A stretch of 64,000 nt of DNA, taken from NCBI RefSeq assembly GCF_001411555.2, contig NC_049907.1:37005482-37069481 (forward strand), in the 5' to 3' direction. The position numbers were made by a program, and so were the translations under genes. This document shows, piece by piece, positions 23,904 through 37,096 of this stretch. Position 1 is the first letter of the stretch. Each line of letters opens with the position of its first letter. The stretch is from Juglans regia. Lineage: Eukaryota; Streptophyta; Magnoliopsida; Fagales; Juglandaceae. Below the pieces are notes generated by a model. It was given only the letters and a program-made list of their open reading frames with translations. It was not told where the DNA came from and made no database searches.

Positions 23904-24717
23904 CAGTTCTAATTCTTCCGACTTTGACCCCCTTAAATAGCTAGCCAAGCCTCTCCACTCTTCAAGCTTCTCGTTCTTAGCTTCATCCACTTCACTTGCA
24001 CAAAATTCAATACTATTTCAATCACCTTTCGGTAATTTTTCAATTTCAAATCACAAAGAACGTAGATTTGAATTCAGTAATCAATCTTTTCCTTAAAAGC
24101 CATCAGGAACTTGGTCCGAATCTTGCAAAGCAACCAAAGCTTAGCTGCTTCACAATGACACAAACTCATTTTATCCCAGCATTTCAACAAGCCAGACTAC
24201 TCCGATTATTGATCTAGTTCAACATTCTTGGGTTGGGATTTTTCAGATCGGATCAATCATTTTCTCAAGAGTAATGTTAATACAATTTTAGAATTTGCAA
24301 ACTCCACACACTCATTTTGAAAAAAAAAATAAAATCTAGTGTTACAAAAATAATTTTTTTTTTTTTTTTATATAAATCTCATATTTATCCACATTTTACA
24401 AAAGAAGCACGGGACTTGCCCTATAAATATGGTTTCTCTTTTCTCAAAGACGGATATTGATCAAGTGTTTCACAATTGTTTTCAAAAAGTAAAATCCTAA
24501 CTAAGATGCAGTACTTTTTAGCCAAGATAACAATTTATGTTTTTCATGAAACGCTTGTGAGAAGAATACACACATATCCAACATAAAAAAGTACACATTC
24601 TATTTTCTTTTCTTTTTGATAATAAGTAGAAATACACAAACATTCTAGCATGCGTAGGCCATAACATTCTCTGCAACTTATTGACTGAAAAGAAAATTCC
24701 ACTCTGGAGCTCCCTGT
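23904..24717. other. Gene-free stretch
   Basis: Contains the 73-codon frame 23996-24217, for which I find no family. Around 24262-24420 there is an A/T-rich, MITE-like block with long A and T runs. The right end should include the 3' UTR of the glyoxalase gene. Confidence 0.4.
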
Positions 24718-26039
24718 TTATTTCTCTGGAGCCAGACTTCCAATCTCCAGTCCATTACCTGCATATTTTTCAAATTCATAGATGATTTAACAAATTTAAC
24801 CCATTTTACTGATCCTCCACTTATTTTGTCGTCGCACTACGAGGGCTTACCATCGGGATCAAAGAAGAAGACTTGCTTAACCTTCCCATCAGGAAGAGAT
24901 CTCTCAAAGATTTTGATTTCCTTTTCCTGCAAGGCCAACTTACATTCAGCCGAACATGATCATAGAATAAACACACATGCCACTCCTTTGTGATTGTTAA
25001 TATAACTAGACTTGCCGACTGTCTCAAAACATTTGCTTAAATTTCCAACCGTTCCAAACCCAGAAAACAGACAGAATTCTAAGATTCTTTTTTGGGGCAA
25101 AGGCTTCTATCCATACCTCTTCCAGTTGACACCATAAGTTACTCTTCTAAGATGATACACGCTGCCAGCATAAGAGGCCATAAACTTAGTCATATGAGCG
25201 GTCTCCCAGCACACAATTTTGGCTTTTCCATTCCCAGTTATGAAAATTATTTTCAATTTATACAATTTTTCTCTTATGTCAGTTCGACCGTCTTAACCAT
25301 TGACAAATGCGGATTATTATCTTACAATTTAAATCGAATCGATGTTGAAATTTTTAGACTTTATTTTCAGTTAATTTGTTTAAGAAAAGTTGAAAGATCC
25401 TCTGGAGGTGGCCATCATTGAGGTGGAATATACTGAGATGAAATAAATCTGAATAATTTAAATACAAATAATAAATTATTGTTATGATATATGTAAATTT
25501 AAATCGTTACGAGTGATGCTGACAGAGAATTTAATGTATGAAATCATCGCCGCTTGTTAGAAGAGATGGAATTTATTATTTATTTTATGAATAAAGGTTT
25601 ATATAAGAGAGGGAGGTGGGGGGGTACCTTAAGAGCTCGCACAACAGATTCGAAATTGGAGACGGAGAAGCAGATATGGTGACCTCTGGGGAGATGACTG
25701 GGGTCGGCGACGGGTGACGTGGCGCTCCAGGGACCTTCTGGAAGCCTCGAGCTAGGGTTCCTCTCGATGAGGTGGATTTGAACGGAAGCCAGATTCAACC
25801 ATATGACCTTAAACTCCACGAAGTCGGGGCTTTCTATCTCCTCAAACCCAAAAATCTGAACACGGTAGTTGTAAAAATGAAACAATTTTCGAAAACAAAG
25901 AAACAGCGAGACAAAAAGGAAAAGAAAAACAAGGTTCGAGGAGGAAGACCTCCTTGTAGAAGTTGGCGAGGCGTCTGATGTCTGAGGATTCTCTGGATAT
26001 GTGGCTGAGAGACGCTCCTTTTGCTACTGATGCTGCCAT
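24718..26039 (-). CDS. Glyoxalase I-like (VOC superfamily) protein
   Basis: Four exons on the minus strand: 26039-25950, 25855-25628, 24926-24851 and 24758-24718. They give 435 nt, or 144 residues, with GT-AG junctions. One VOC fold of two beta-alpha-beta-beta-beta modules is seen, with SLSHISRESSDI, FYKE joined to IFGFEEIESP, RGHHICFSV, KQVFFFDPDG and NGLEI. Candidate metal ligands by position are His13, Glu61, His89 or His90, and Glu136. Glyoxalase I isomerises the hemithioacetal of methylglyoxal and glutathione. Short plant members of this clade (GLYI4/GLYI7-like) lack proof of that activity in many cases. No transit peptide is visible, so it is probably cytosolic. Exon 4 is only 41 nt but restores NGLEIG and a stop in phase. 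Confidence 0.88.
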
Positions 26040-26359
26040 TTTCTACGATTGTGTTTCTATGGAAACGTGAGAGTAGAGGATGTGAGTTAGAGATAAATAT
26101 ATTTATATTTTTTTTCTAAAATTATTAAAAAGATAATATTATTTATCATCTTAATTTTTATTATTTTTTTATTATTTTATAATGTGATATTAAATAATTA
26201 AAAATTATTTGTTATATTTTATTTATAAACTTATTATTTAATGACACATCATAAAATAACGATAGAATGATAAAAATTAAGATAATGAATAGATTTTTTT
26301 AATATTAAAATAAACGCATCACACTTGCTTTATATTTTTTTAAAACTAAAAAAATTTAA

Positions 26360-26390
<31 letters not shown>
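26360..26390. repeat. (AAT)n microsatellite
   Basis: About ten aat units in a row, visible directly. Confidence 0.85.
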
Positions 26391-26395
<5 letters not shown>

Positions 26396-26565
26396 GTGTC
26401 AAAAAGAAAAATTTGACGCTTGTGAATCTGTGATATTTCATTACAATTTGTGCCATGACAGCAGCAACATTACGATGATGCTCCTTTTAACTACATCTTC
26501 GATTATTTTAAACAAGAGAATAATTATGTTCCTTTATTTAATTATCAACTGGTTTATTATTTAGA

Positions 26566-26775
26566 ATTGTTTGGATAATGAGATAAAATGATATAGTTTT
26601 AAATAAAAATTAAAAATTAAATAAAATATTATTAAAATATTATTTTTTAACATTATTATTGTTTTAAGATTTGAAAATGTTGAATTATTTATTATATTTT
26701 ATGTAAAAATTTAAAAAAATTATAATGATAAGATGAGAAGAGATGAAACTATTTTTGTATCTAAACATGATCCGA
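26566..26775 (+). repeat. GTTTGGATA-family MITE
   Basis: Starts gtttggataatgagat and ends with gatgagaagagatg and tatctaaac. Between them are the family words aataaaatattatt, ttatttattatattttat and aaaattataatga. It has the same layout as 53309-53517. Confidence 0.65.
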
Positions 26776-27270
26776 ATAGAGAACGGCTGTATTATCTTCT
26801 CCTTCATGTCCTTGCTCAAATATATATTTCCTTTATTAATTGAGGGGAAAATCACATTTTTATTGTCATCTGGTAAAACCACAAAAAAATATTAAGGGAT
26901 AAAAAGAAACAAACGCCATTGTATTAAATTCCATTCAATTTTGATATTTTCTCCTTTTAAACTTCCAAACACACTGAAGTTGACCGACCTGATTCACAAA
27001 CAAAGTCTCAACAGAAGTTCATCCCCAACCTATTCCAAGTACAGTTTATTTGCGATGTGTACCTATAGGTAAACGTTGAAATACAAGTGTGATCGATCGA
27101 TCCCATATATAGAACGAACTAACTCAAAAAGGTGGCAAAAATTCAACCATTTCCGACCCCCCAAAAATCAACTGCGCTTGTATGTTTTATAAAAAAACAT
27201 TTACGATCTATAATTTTTTTGTCAGAAAGCTCTGTGCCATGAGAAAGTGTCGAAAAAAAATTTTGAGTTA

Positions 27271-29631
27271 TCACCAATAATCTCTACAAGAGCACTGACC
27301 ATCCCTAAAGCGATGAAACCGATTGTTATCTCTTACTGTAATTTCTCTACCAACAATGCCTGAGATGAACTTGATGGCACTATGGCAGTCTCCACAAATC
27401 CTAAGATTTTTTGTGATTCTTATAGGTACTCCAGGAGGGATAGTAATGAGGCCATAGGCTAGGGCAATCTTCTCGCTGTGGTACCATACTTCTGATATTT
27501 TCTCTTCTTCCTCTAAATCATAGAGAGCAAAATCGGTATCAGGTACATATCCTGCTTCCTTCATCTCCTTCCTTAGCTTGTATAGCATTGCCTGAATCTC
27601 TGAGTTCCTTTCATGGGAAGTATCCTTCGCTTGGAATACATGGACTCCATTCTTCACAGAGATCCAACTGCAGCCTACACCCTTTTTAATACCGACATGC
27701 TTCATCTCCTTTCTCACAAGAGTGGCTTCTTCCCACCTGCATTAATTATTTGTGTAATATAATCAGTTTACCAAATAGGGGAGGAAAATGAAGAAGCAAC
27801 GAGAACACATGCACGCATATACACACAAAAGCAAAAGCACAATAGTGTCTATAAAGCTCCTAGTTCTACGGGCACTTTAAAATCAATACGTTCAGAATCT
27901 AGAGTACATTGCCTAAGGAGTTCATGGATGCTGATGAAGTAAGTTCACGAGTCAAACTTCAAATAAGTAATAAATCTGTGGAACCTCTTGAGACTCAGTA
28001 TGGAAAAACATGATTAGCCATGTTTTAGGAAAATGTTATTACATGCCAGCAGCTGCAAACAGGTTAGAAAGCACCACGTGGTTGCCAGAGTCTTTTGGAT
28101 CAAGTTCAAATAAGTTATCAGCAGCAATCTTCCCCAGTTCTGGCTTTCCATACATCCTACAAGCCCCTAACAGAGCCCCCCAAATTGCTATAGTTGGACG
28201 AATCCGCACTTTCGTTAGAAATTCATAGGCACGCTCTACCATCCCAGATCTCCCCAGCAAGTCGACTATACATGCATAATGCTCTACCCCCGGTTCAATC
28301 CCAAATCTTGCTCTCATTGACTCAAAAATCTCCAGGCCCATTTCTACTGCCCCTGCCCTACTACAAGCCGATAATACACAAACCAAAGTCACATAATTCG
28401 GCACCACGTCATCGCTACCAGATGTCATGTCCTGTAAAAAAGCCAAAGCCATGTCAGCGTGCCCTTGGTGTGCATATCCACCTATCATTGCATTCCAAGT
28501 GATTAAGTTCCTCTCCGGCATCTCATAAAAGGCTTGCTCCGCATCATGTATACTTCCACACTTCCCATACATGTCAACTATTGCACTCCCAACAAAAACA
28601 TTGCCCTCAACGCACGCCTTTACAGCTAGAGCATGAACTGACCTACCTAATTCGAGCCCTGAAAGCCCAGCACAAGCACTTAGAACACTGGAAATCATAT
28701 AATCTGTCGGCTCAACCCCTTCTTCCCTAGCTTGCAAGAAGACCATACAAGCCTTCTCCTCCTCATAATTTTGTAAGTGTGCAGTCACCATGGAGCACCA
28801 GCTAACATCGTTCCGTTGACACATTCTATCAAACACCATCTCAGATGATCCAACATCCCTACACTTTCCATAGAAATCAATAAGCCCGTTCGAGGCAGAC
28901 ACATCTGCCAAAAACCCACTTCGAATTATAAACCCATGCAATTGTCTCCCAGGCTCCAAATACAAAGCATCAGAACACGCATTTAGAAACGCACAGAACG
29001 TTATCGAATCTGGCTTCCCATCCACACGTAGAAATTCAATAAACGCTTTCACTGCATTTCTCGGCTGCCCATCGAGCACCGCATTGGACATATATGCATT
29101 CCACGTCACAATATTTTTCTCCGGCATTTCATCGAACAGGATCCGAGCCTCATCTCGTAGCCCTGTTTTACAGTACATATCAAAAGCACTGCACCCGACG
29201 AAGACATCACGTATCTGGCCGTCCTTAACCGCAAGCGCATGAACCTGTTTTCCAATAGCGGGCATGCGAAGCGAAGCCGAGGCCTTGAACGCGCAAGGGA
29301 AGGTGAAGTCATTGGGCTGAATACGCTCACGGAGCATGTTAGAGAACTGGAGAAGAGCAGAGGCAAAACGACCGTTTTGGACGGACCCGGCAATGAGGGC
29401 GGTCCAGGTGACAACAGAGCGGGACGGGGTGAGGGAGAGGACGAGTTGGGCAGAGATGGGGAGGTCGAGTTTGGAATACATGTTGACGAGGTGGTTGGAG
29501 AGGAAGGAAGGAAGAGGGTTGTTGAGGGTCTTGATGATCTGGGCATGGACGGCGCGGCCGAGAAAAGAGGAGCGAGTAGAAAGCGCCGACTCGACCAAGG
29601 CGGCGAGGGAGTTGGGGGTGAGGGAGATCAT
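27271..29631 (-). CDS. MEF11: PPR-DYW RNA-editing factor, MEF11/LOI1-like
   Basis: Two exons on the minus strand, 29631-28043 and 27736-27271, join in phase to 684 residues. The 306-nt intron is GT-AG. The protein has PLS-type PPR repeats through about residue 510 (for example [16 protein letters not shown] and [20 protein letters not shown]), then E/E+ segments and a DYW domain ending in CSCRDYW. The deaminase signature is intact: [11 protein letters not shown] with the catalytic Glu, then CGDCH for zinc. The order and wording match Arabidopsis MEF11 (LOVASTATIN INSENSITIVE 1), a mitochondrial C-to-U editing factor that also affects isoprenoid regulation. The start is the ATG before [16 protein letters not shown]. 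An intron close to the C-terminal part is unusual among mostly intronless PPR genes. It is needed here to join AAGM to WEEATLV. The ortholog call is from remembered similarity. Confidence 0.92.
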
Positions 29632-30698
29632 GGCTGAAAATTACTATAGTCATGGCTGAAGATGTTGGCAAAGTTGTTGAAGAAGCATGAAGGAAGAGGT
29701 ATGGTACTATCACTGCTACAGATAAGGAGAAAGAGCTTGTAGTCTACTTCCCTATTCCTTGTGTTATCTCTATAAATAAGGACACCAACGCATTGTTCAT
29801 TGCCTGAGAAGAAGAGTGTTTCTTGCCGGCGTTTTTTAAACTAGTAAGAGCAGCAACTCTTGGCAAAGAGTCTTGGCAACGAGTTTTGCAATGGCCACCC
29901 TGTGTCTCTCTGTCTGGATAGTTTTGTAGTGCTTCTATAGACCTATAAGATAAAAAAAAAAAGGTTGTACTTCTTAAAATAGTCAAGAATTTAAAAAAAT
30001 AATTACATCTTCCAATGATATAATTTAATTTATAAAATTTAAAATTTAAAATTTATTTTTTAAATTAAATTATGTCACGTGAATATGATATAAAGACATT
30101 CAAATAGAATTATACTCTAAATTATAGCGAGCATTCACCAACAAAAATTTTGTATTCAATTATGCTAAGTGTTACACAGTCAATTATGCATATTTCTTAT
30201 GCACTTCACTGATGTGACATAATTCAACAGTTATTTTATATTAAAAAAAAATGACGCAGCCAATCAATCAGAGTGTGCACAAAGAAGTATGCAAAAATGA
30301 TTGCATATAGAATTTTTATTTTGTGTATTATACCCTCAGTTATTAGTTTGTAACTAGTTACTAAAATCAAGTTAGGCTTATTTTCATCGGAAGAAAGTAC
30401 TAAATATGTGATGTTAGAAAGTGAATTATTTGTTCACCTCAATCATCTTCGTTTATTCATTTACATAATAGAATATGCCATATGGTGGTATGAATAGTAA
30501 TGGTTTGGAGTGCAGGTTGAAACATGAATAATGAATATGATAGTTTTGTGTGTAAATGGTTAATTTTGGTTTTTTTTTTGGTGCAGTTTGGAAATATTAT
30601 AATTATTCAAGAGTGACAAATGAAATTATTTCCCCTTTTTCCCCAAAGCATATTAAATATTGTCAATGTGAAATCAAACTAAGTTTTCTAGTTCTATT

Positions 30699-30890
30699 GG
30701 CCCCGCTTAGATATAAAAACACTTTCAATTTATCTCATCTTATCATTACAATTTTTTTAAAATTTTATACAAAATATAATAAACAATTCAAATCTTTTAA
30801 ATCTCAAAATAATAATAATATTAAAAAATAATATTCTACCAATATTTTATTCAACTCATCTAAAACTATATCGCTATCCAAATGAGCCCT
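30699..30890 (-). repeat. GTTTGGATA-family MITE (inverted)
   Basis: Runs from ggccccgcttagata through ttatctcatcttatcatt, aaaatataataaacaatt and aaaaaataatattct to tatccaaatgagccct. It is the reverse orientation of the family copy at 53309-53517. Confidence 0.65.
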
Positions 30891-30899
30891 GATTTTTTG

Positions 30900-31210
30900 G
30901 AAGATGTTTTATCTCATTCTATATCATCTCATATCATTCCCAAATATCACTCAAACACAAACTCAATTCAATTTCAAATATTCAACTTTGTCATATATCA
31001 TTACAACTTTTCAAAACTTCTAAACAAAATACAAAAAATAATTTAATTTTTTTTTTAAATTCCAAAACAAATATAATATTAAAAAATTATATTTTAACAA
31101 TATTTTAATCTTATAATATTTTTATTCAATTTTTTCTATCTCCCTTCACAAAACTCAATAAAAATCGTAACTTAAATAATTTCATCAAATCATTTCATTA
31201 ATATTTATAA
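30900..31210 (-). repeat. Second related MITE-like block
   Basis: Contains ttatctcattctatatcatc, caaaatacaaaaaataattt, attaaaaaattatatttt and aacaatattttaat, in the same order as the family above. The ends are diverged, so limits are approximate. Confidence 0.4.
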
Positions 31211-31681
31211 ATTTCTCATCTTATCATAATTCACGATGCTTGAGCGCTTCATAGGTCCGTTAAACATACTTACAAGTGCCTCCAAAAAAAGTATCCGGAA
31301 ACATGTATCCAAAAAAAAAGTGTCCGGAAATATGCCTTGATTACTCGAAGCACGAATTGGAACATTGTAGTGAAATCCGGTGCACATAGCTTTCAAAACC
31401 GTTTCACTAACAAAAGGAAATTCAGGGCATTGGAAATAAATTGAACCGTATGTGGTCGTAGTTAAGAAGATAGCTTATCTCATTTCCAGCAGGACATATC
31501 ATGTTCGGTTGTTCACAATTATTAGAAGGATGATGCTATATCCAGAGACTAGAGTGGCCATCCAGAGTGTATTTTTTTTCAAATATTTTTTAAATTTTCT
31601 TACACATTTAAAAAAATATAAATTTATTTAAAAAATATATTTTTTAATCATTAAGTAAAAATAATAAAAAAAAAGTAAAAA

Positions 31682-34600
31682 ATGTCAGTTCAAGATGTAA
31701 AACTGTCACTCTTTTCAGAATGTAAGGAAGTTATTGGTAAGGTTTGGCATCAATCTAGGATCAATAATGAAGGACTTACAGCTGTTAAGAGGAAACTCGA
31801 GATTTGCTTAAAGACTTTAAAACAGTGGAGTTACATAAAAGAATTTCAGTCTAGAGCCAGTTTAGTGCAGAAAACAAGTAAATTGCAAGATTTGCAACAG
31901 TCTGTTACAGTAGATTCAATGCAGCAATTGAAAGGCCTAAAAATAGAAATTGATGACATGCTTGAAAGGGATCTTGTGAAGTGGAAACAAATGGCTAAAG
32001 TAATATGGCTACAGCAAGGTGACAGAAACACAAAATACTTCCACTTATGTGCAAGTCAAAAACAGAAGAGGAATGCCATCTCTAAGGTAACTGATGACAC
32101 TGAGAATACCTTTTCAAAACCCAGACAGATTGGGGAAGCTTTTACAAAATACTATAGAAGGTTATTTGCAACTATAGAACCTTGCAATATGGAAGTTTCT
32201 CTCAATGCAATTACTAAAAAGGTCACTCAGCAGATGAATGAGGTTCTCGTATCACCTTTCACAAGAGAGGAGATTAAAGAGGCAGTATTCTAAATGGGCC
32301 AACACAAAGCATCTGATCCAGATGGGTATAGGGCCCGTTTCTAAAAAAAAAAATATTGGTCTGTGGTGGGAGATGAGATAACTGATGCAATTCTATATTT
32401 TTTAACTTCTGACCAGGACTTGGAAGCTATCCATTTTACATATCTAGTGATGATTCCAAAATGCAATAATCCAGTGAACAGTATTGAATATAGACCCATA
32501 AGTCTATTTAATGTTCTATACAAGATCATCACTAAAGTGTTGGCCAATCGACTAAAACAGATTCTTTCCTCTTTTATCTCCCATAATCAGTGTGGCTTTG
32601 TTACATGAAGGCTTATATCTGATAACATATTGGCTGTCTATGAAACTCTTCATACAATGAGAACTAAGATACATGGATAAAAGGGATATTTGGCATTGAA
32701 ATTAGATATAAGCAAGACTTATGACCGAATAAAATAGAATTTTCTCAAAGAAGTCATGCTAAAAATGGGGTTTGATGCAAAATGGACTGATCTAATTATG
32801 AGATGCATAACATCCTCCTCCTTTTATGTTCTTCTCAATGGGGTTCCTCAAGAAGTTTTCAAACCTACCAAGGGACTTAGACAAGGATGTCTATTATCAC
32901 ATTTTTTATTCATTATTTGCTCTGAGGTCTTAACAGCAAACCTTTATATGGCAAAACAAAAAGGGCTAATTTCAGGGGTACCATGAGCAATGGGACAGAT
33001 TAAAATCAGTCATTTGTTATTTGCTGATTATAGCCTTTTATTTTGTAGAGCAAATTTGAATGAGTGAGTGTCCTTAAATCAAATCCTCAAATGTTATGAG
33101 CAAGCTTCAGGGCAAAGACTTAATAGGGAGAAGACTTCTTTATTTTTCAGCAACAATACCAAGCAAGTTACAAAGGACTACATCATGCATGTAGCTGGAC
33201 TGAGAGCATCATCTAATATGGAAAGTATTTGGGGCTACCATCTATTATAGGAAGGTCAAAAATCAGAGTTTTCCAAGGCATTGTCGAAAAGGTGAGCAAA
33301 AAGATTGAAAATTGGAAAACCAAGTTTCTATCATAGGCTAGCAAGCACATTTTGACTAAAGCAGTTATTCAAGCCATCTCAACATATAGTATGAGTGTAT
33401 TCCAATTACCAAAATCCAATGCAACAAGCTTAACTCAATGATGGCTAATTTTTAGTGGGATTTTCAAGATAAATCAGCTAAACTTCATTGGAAAGGTAGG
33501 GACAACTTGAGCAATAGTAAATCAAGTGGAGAACTTGGCTTCAGAGATTTACTCAGCTTCAATTTTGCACTCTTGGCAAAACAAGTTTGGAGGATGCTTA
33601 CTAATCCTACCACTCTTGCAGCAAGAATTCTCAAGGCCATTTACTTTCCTAATACTTCTATTCTACAAGCTAGAATTGGATCAAGGCATTCCTTCACATG
33701 AAGAAGTATCTGCTTAGCCATCAACATAGTTAAGGAAGGCAAGATTTGGAGAGTGGGCAATGGAGAAAATATAAGGGTTTGGAAAGACAAGTGGATGCCA
33801 ACTAAGGGATCAAATTTTATCCAGACTCTAGTGAAAATATTGCCAGCAAATACTAAGGTAGCTGACTTGATTGATCTTCAATCTAGGTGGTGGAATTTAT
33901 AGCTACTTAGAGATATTTTTTGGGAAGATGAGATGAAAGAAATCATAAAACTACCTATTACACAAACTAATGTAGAGGATAAGTTGGTCTGGAAACATAC
34001 TAAAAATGGTAGTTTTTCAGTTAAAAGTGTCTATCATCTTTCTAAGCAGATGCATTAGCATAAAAAAGGGGAATCCTCATCAAAGGAAGAGCAATGTGAG
34101 TTGTGGAAACAGATATGGCAAATGCAGACTGCAAATCCATTGAAAGTTTTTATGTGGCATGCATGCAATGATGCTCTACCTACAAAGCTGAATTTATACA
34201 AAAGGAAAATTCTCACAGAATCTTTATGTCCAATTTGCAAGCAAATAGAAGAAACACCAGGCCATATTTTATGGACTTGTCCATCTGCACAAGATGTACG
34301 GATGCTAGGTAGTAGGCAGCTTCAAAAAGTTTCAATTATTGAAGAAGACTTTGGCTGCATTTTCCTGTAGGTGTTTCAAAGAATTGCCAAGACAAATATT
34401 AGTCTATTTGCTGAGATTGCAAGATCACTATGGACTAGAAGAAATAAAATGGTATTTGAGGACATCTTTCTACCTCCATTAGTATTGATCAGTCGAGCTG
34501 TAGAGGCACATGAAGAGTATCAACAAATTCAAAGAAGGCATGCCAACTCAAGACTAGCTTCAAACCAACAGGTCATCACATTATGGGAAGCTCCACCTGC

Positions 34601-35105
34601 AAATTTGATCAAAATTAACTGGGACATAGCAACTAGAGAGGAAGGTAACAGAATTGGTGTGGGAGTGGCTATTCAAGACAGTGAAGGTGAAATACTGGCT
34701 ACTTTGATGCAACCATTGTGTCTTCGTTCACAACCTACTATAGCAGAAGCAAAATGATAAGTATATGCTGCAATTTTGTGTACAGAGCTAGGTTTGCATA
34801 ATGTTATGTTTGGAGGTGACTCAATGCATGTTGTGAAGGCAATGGGACAACACACACAAAACCATGGGTTGCTAAGCTGCCTGGTGCAAGATGTCAAGAC
34901 CATCTTGGCTGGTACAAAATGGCTTGTTAAACATATCAAGAGGGATCCAAATAGAGTGGCACATCGATTGGCACAACAAGTTGTTATTTTGGGCACTAAA
35001 ATAATAAACATTGATAACATCAATCCATGTAGTGAGCCTTTGGTTCTAGCTGAATGTAATAGATTTGGTATAGGGACTTATGTAATAGCCGAAGGCCATA
35101 TATAG
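31682..35105 (+). pseudogene. LINE ORF2 remnant: RT, zf-RVT, RNase H
   Basis: The linker block VIWLQQGDRNTKYFHLCASQ (about 32000) is followed by RT blocks EYRPISLFNVLYKIITKVLA, PTKGLRQGCLLSHFLFIICS and the catalytic box HLLFADYSLLFC at about 33010-33050. There the second Asp is Tyr, so RT is inactive. Thumb and zf-RVT follow (34101-34370, LCPICKQIEETPGHILWTC). RNase H lies at 34590-35060, with KINWDIATREEGNRIGVGVA and the final KRDPNRVAHRLAQQV. Stops at 32291, 32606, 32678, 32735, 32984 and 33065 interrupt otherwise continuous frames. Confidence 0.85.
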
Positions 35106-35150
35106 TATGGTTTAATGCAATGAAGTAGCAACTTCTCTGAAAGAAAAAAA
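31682..35150 (+). mobile_element. Second L1-type LINE, 5'-truncated and decayed
   Basis: Starts inside the linker between endonuclease and RT and runs to RNase H, then to an A-rich end (about 35141-35160). It belongs to the same general clade as the copy at 19.1-23.9 kb, but is clearly diverged from it. No target duplication was found. It is more decayed: about ten in-frame stops, many explainable as C-to-T or G-to-A changes. Confidence 0.86.
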
Positions 35151-35219
35151 TAAAGAAGTAAAAACCAAATTGGTTCAAGATGTTGGTGGACATCAAAATA
35201 GGAGTAGTGTTTTTCTTAG

Positions 35220-35365
35220 TCAGATTTGGATAGTGAATTAAGATGAGATAAAAATTAAATAAAATATTATTATAATATAATTTTTATTTAAAAATTTGAT
35301 AAAAATTGAATTATTTATTGTATTTTATTTGAAAATGTTAAAAAAATTATAATGATCAGACGGTA
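35220..35365 (+). repeat. GTTTGGATA-family MITE, right end lost
   Basis: Begins gatttggatagtgaatt and continues with gatgagataaaaattaaat, aaaatattattataat and aaaaaattataatga, then stops without the inverted right terminus. Confidence 0.5.
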
Positions 35366-35628
35366 GGAGGAAAAAACAAACAAACGAATGAGAAACTCAA
35401 ACGTGTCGCTCAGAGAGATGGCTAGCTGTAACAGGCGAGACATATCTCTCGCGCATGCATGGCGCCCTACGTTCTCAACATTTTCGCCCAAGACGCTCTC
35501 CCCCGATCCCTACTCTCCCGCACTCCTCTCTCTCTCTTTCTCTCTGGACTTTGGAGGAGGCGACAGAGACGAGAGGGATCCAAGCAGGGCCTTGACCGGA
35601 GGTTTCAGGGGAGGCCAAAGGTTTTTCC

Positions 35629-36886
35629 ATGATAATGGAGCCTATCAGTACTGGAAACCGTGCCGCTACTGCAAGTGCTCTCCAGAAGGCCGAGGCAGTC
35701 TCTCATCTCCGGGAGGGAATCTCGTTGCTTCTCTCCCAATGGACAGGCCTTCAAATGGCCATCAAGAATGGGTGGGGCGGCCATGACTCCCTCCAGAAGT
35801 CCAAGCAGCTAGCCACCGATATCTTATCCTGGTTCTTTCAATCCAATGGTTTGTATATTTATCTTTTACGTACGTTCGTATTCATCCATGTTGTTGCTCG
35901 TTTTCTTAAGTTCAACGCCTTGTTCGATCTAAAACCATTAAGCATTATTGTGTTGTAGCTGCAGTAAAACCTAACAAATTCTGCATATATATATATATAT
36001 ATATATGCCTCTTTATTAATTTGCAGCACATCTGAGTCTGGAGGATTTAGAGAATTTTCTCAATGAAAGCATGCTGTTCTCTTTCAACACAGAGATCGAG
36101 GATGGTAGCATTGAGGAGGTAACGAATACTCTTCGAAGTTTGAGTTACCTGATAGCTAGAACATCTTTTTCATGCTCGCTTTATAAATTTCTTTTCAGAT
36201 GGCCTTTAATACAAATAAAAGAAAGCAATGAGCATGTTTGATATTTCCGGCCGACTAATTTAGGTATCGAATCAAATATATATCTAGATGATCATGTAGC
36301 AGTCAAAGCTTTTCAAGATCAGTTTTGTGCCCGGCACTACTATATTTTTTTTTTATATTGTTCTGATATTTATTACGGATTAGTATATAACATGAACGAC
36401 ATTATTTATATATATATATATAATATTAAAGAAATTGCGTACACCATTTTAGAATATTCATGAAAGCTGGGTAAATCTCGCCAGAAGTTTGGTTCGACTT
36501 ATATATAAATGCAAAAATTGTTGCGAGGACAGAGGATCTCCTCTTTTGGATAGTTTATAAGGTGGAGAAATTATGCTTCAGGGTATATCTAGTGCAACGT
36601 ACAGGCTTAGTTAATGCAAAAATTGGTAAATGAAATGAATTTCTTTGGGTATTAATTAATTTTTATTTAGAAATGGACTTTAAGATTTAATTAACATACT
36701 GGTTCGAGTTTGGATCATCTCATTTAATTTATTTTAGGTATATTTCTGCTTGAAATGTACGTACGTACAGTACTTGTTCATGTCCATGCATGCATGACTG
36801 ATTGATTTCTAATTTCTATATATGAGCAGGTGGCAGAACAGTTGATGATTATGCATGAAGAATATTGGCATGGAAGCCATTATTAG
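35629..36886 (+). CDS. TSR2: TSR2-like pre-rRNA processing protein, short C-terminus
   Basis: Three exons, 35629-35848, 36027-36118 and 36830-36886, give 122 residues with GT-AG junctions. The WGG motif sits at residues 49-51 (MAIKNGWGGHDS). It is followed by KSKQLATDILSWFFQSN, LEDLENFLNESM, NTEIEDGSIEEVAEQLMIMH and a final HEEYWHGSHY. TSR2 is a chaperone-escortin for the ribosomal protein eS26 and is needed for 18S rRNA maturation; it acts in nucleus and cytoplasm. Plant family members normally extend well beyond the MHEE block into an acidic tail. Here a TAG stop comes ten residues after it begins, so the tail is missing. ATG 35635 is an equally good start. It may be a short paralogue, a mis-set final exon or an early pseudogene. 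Confidence 0.75.
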
Positions 36887-37096
36887 TACTCAAAGATATA
36901 ATACTAAAGGAAACCGACCCAACTCCGAACCAGAAACTACTCATCTTCGAATTAAGCAGCAGGTAGCTACAGATACAGCCATCAGATCATCGAAGAAGTC
37001 CTTAAACTTCATGTCTTGCTATAGAAGCACCTAGCTGTACTTAATCCTTCAAATCTTATTCTAATATGATAATTAATGATCCGTGATTTATTGATA

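Larger units (their letters stand above)
26045..27270. other. Gene-free stretch between two minus-strand genes
   Basis: It holds the glyoxalase promoter on the left, an AAT microsatellite, a GTTTGGATA-type MITE and, at the right, the 3' UTR of the PPR gene. No coding frame is supported. Confidence 0.5.
29632..31681. other. Gene-free stretch with repeat insertions
   Basis: The left end is the PPR upstream region. From about 29985 the sequence is A/T-rich with two GTTTGGATA-related elements and, near 31510-31680, an A/T block that runs straight into the LINE. No supported gene. Confidence 0.5.

Noticed and set aside
29239..29659. Long plus-strand frames, 107-132 codons
   Set aside because: They lie opposite the first exon of the PPR gene, whose GC-rich start leaves antisense frames open. 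They have no domain.
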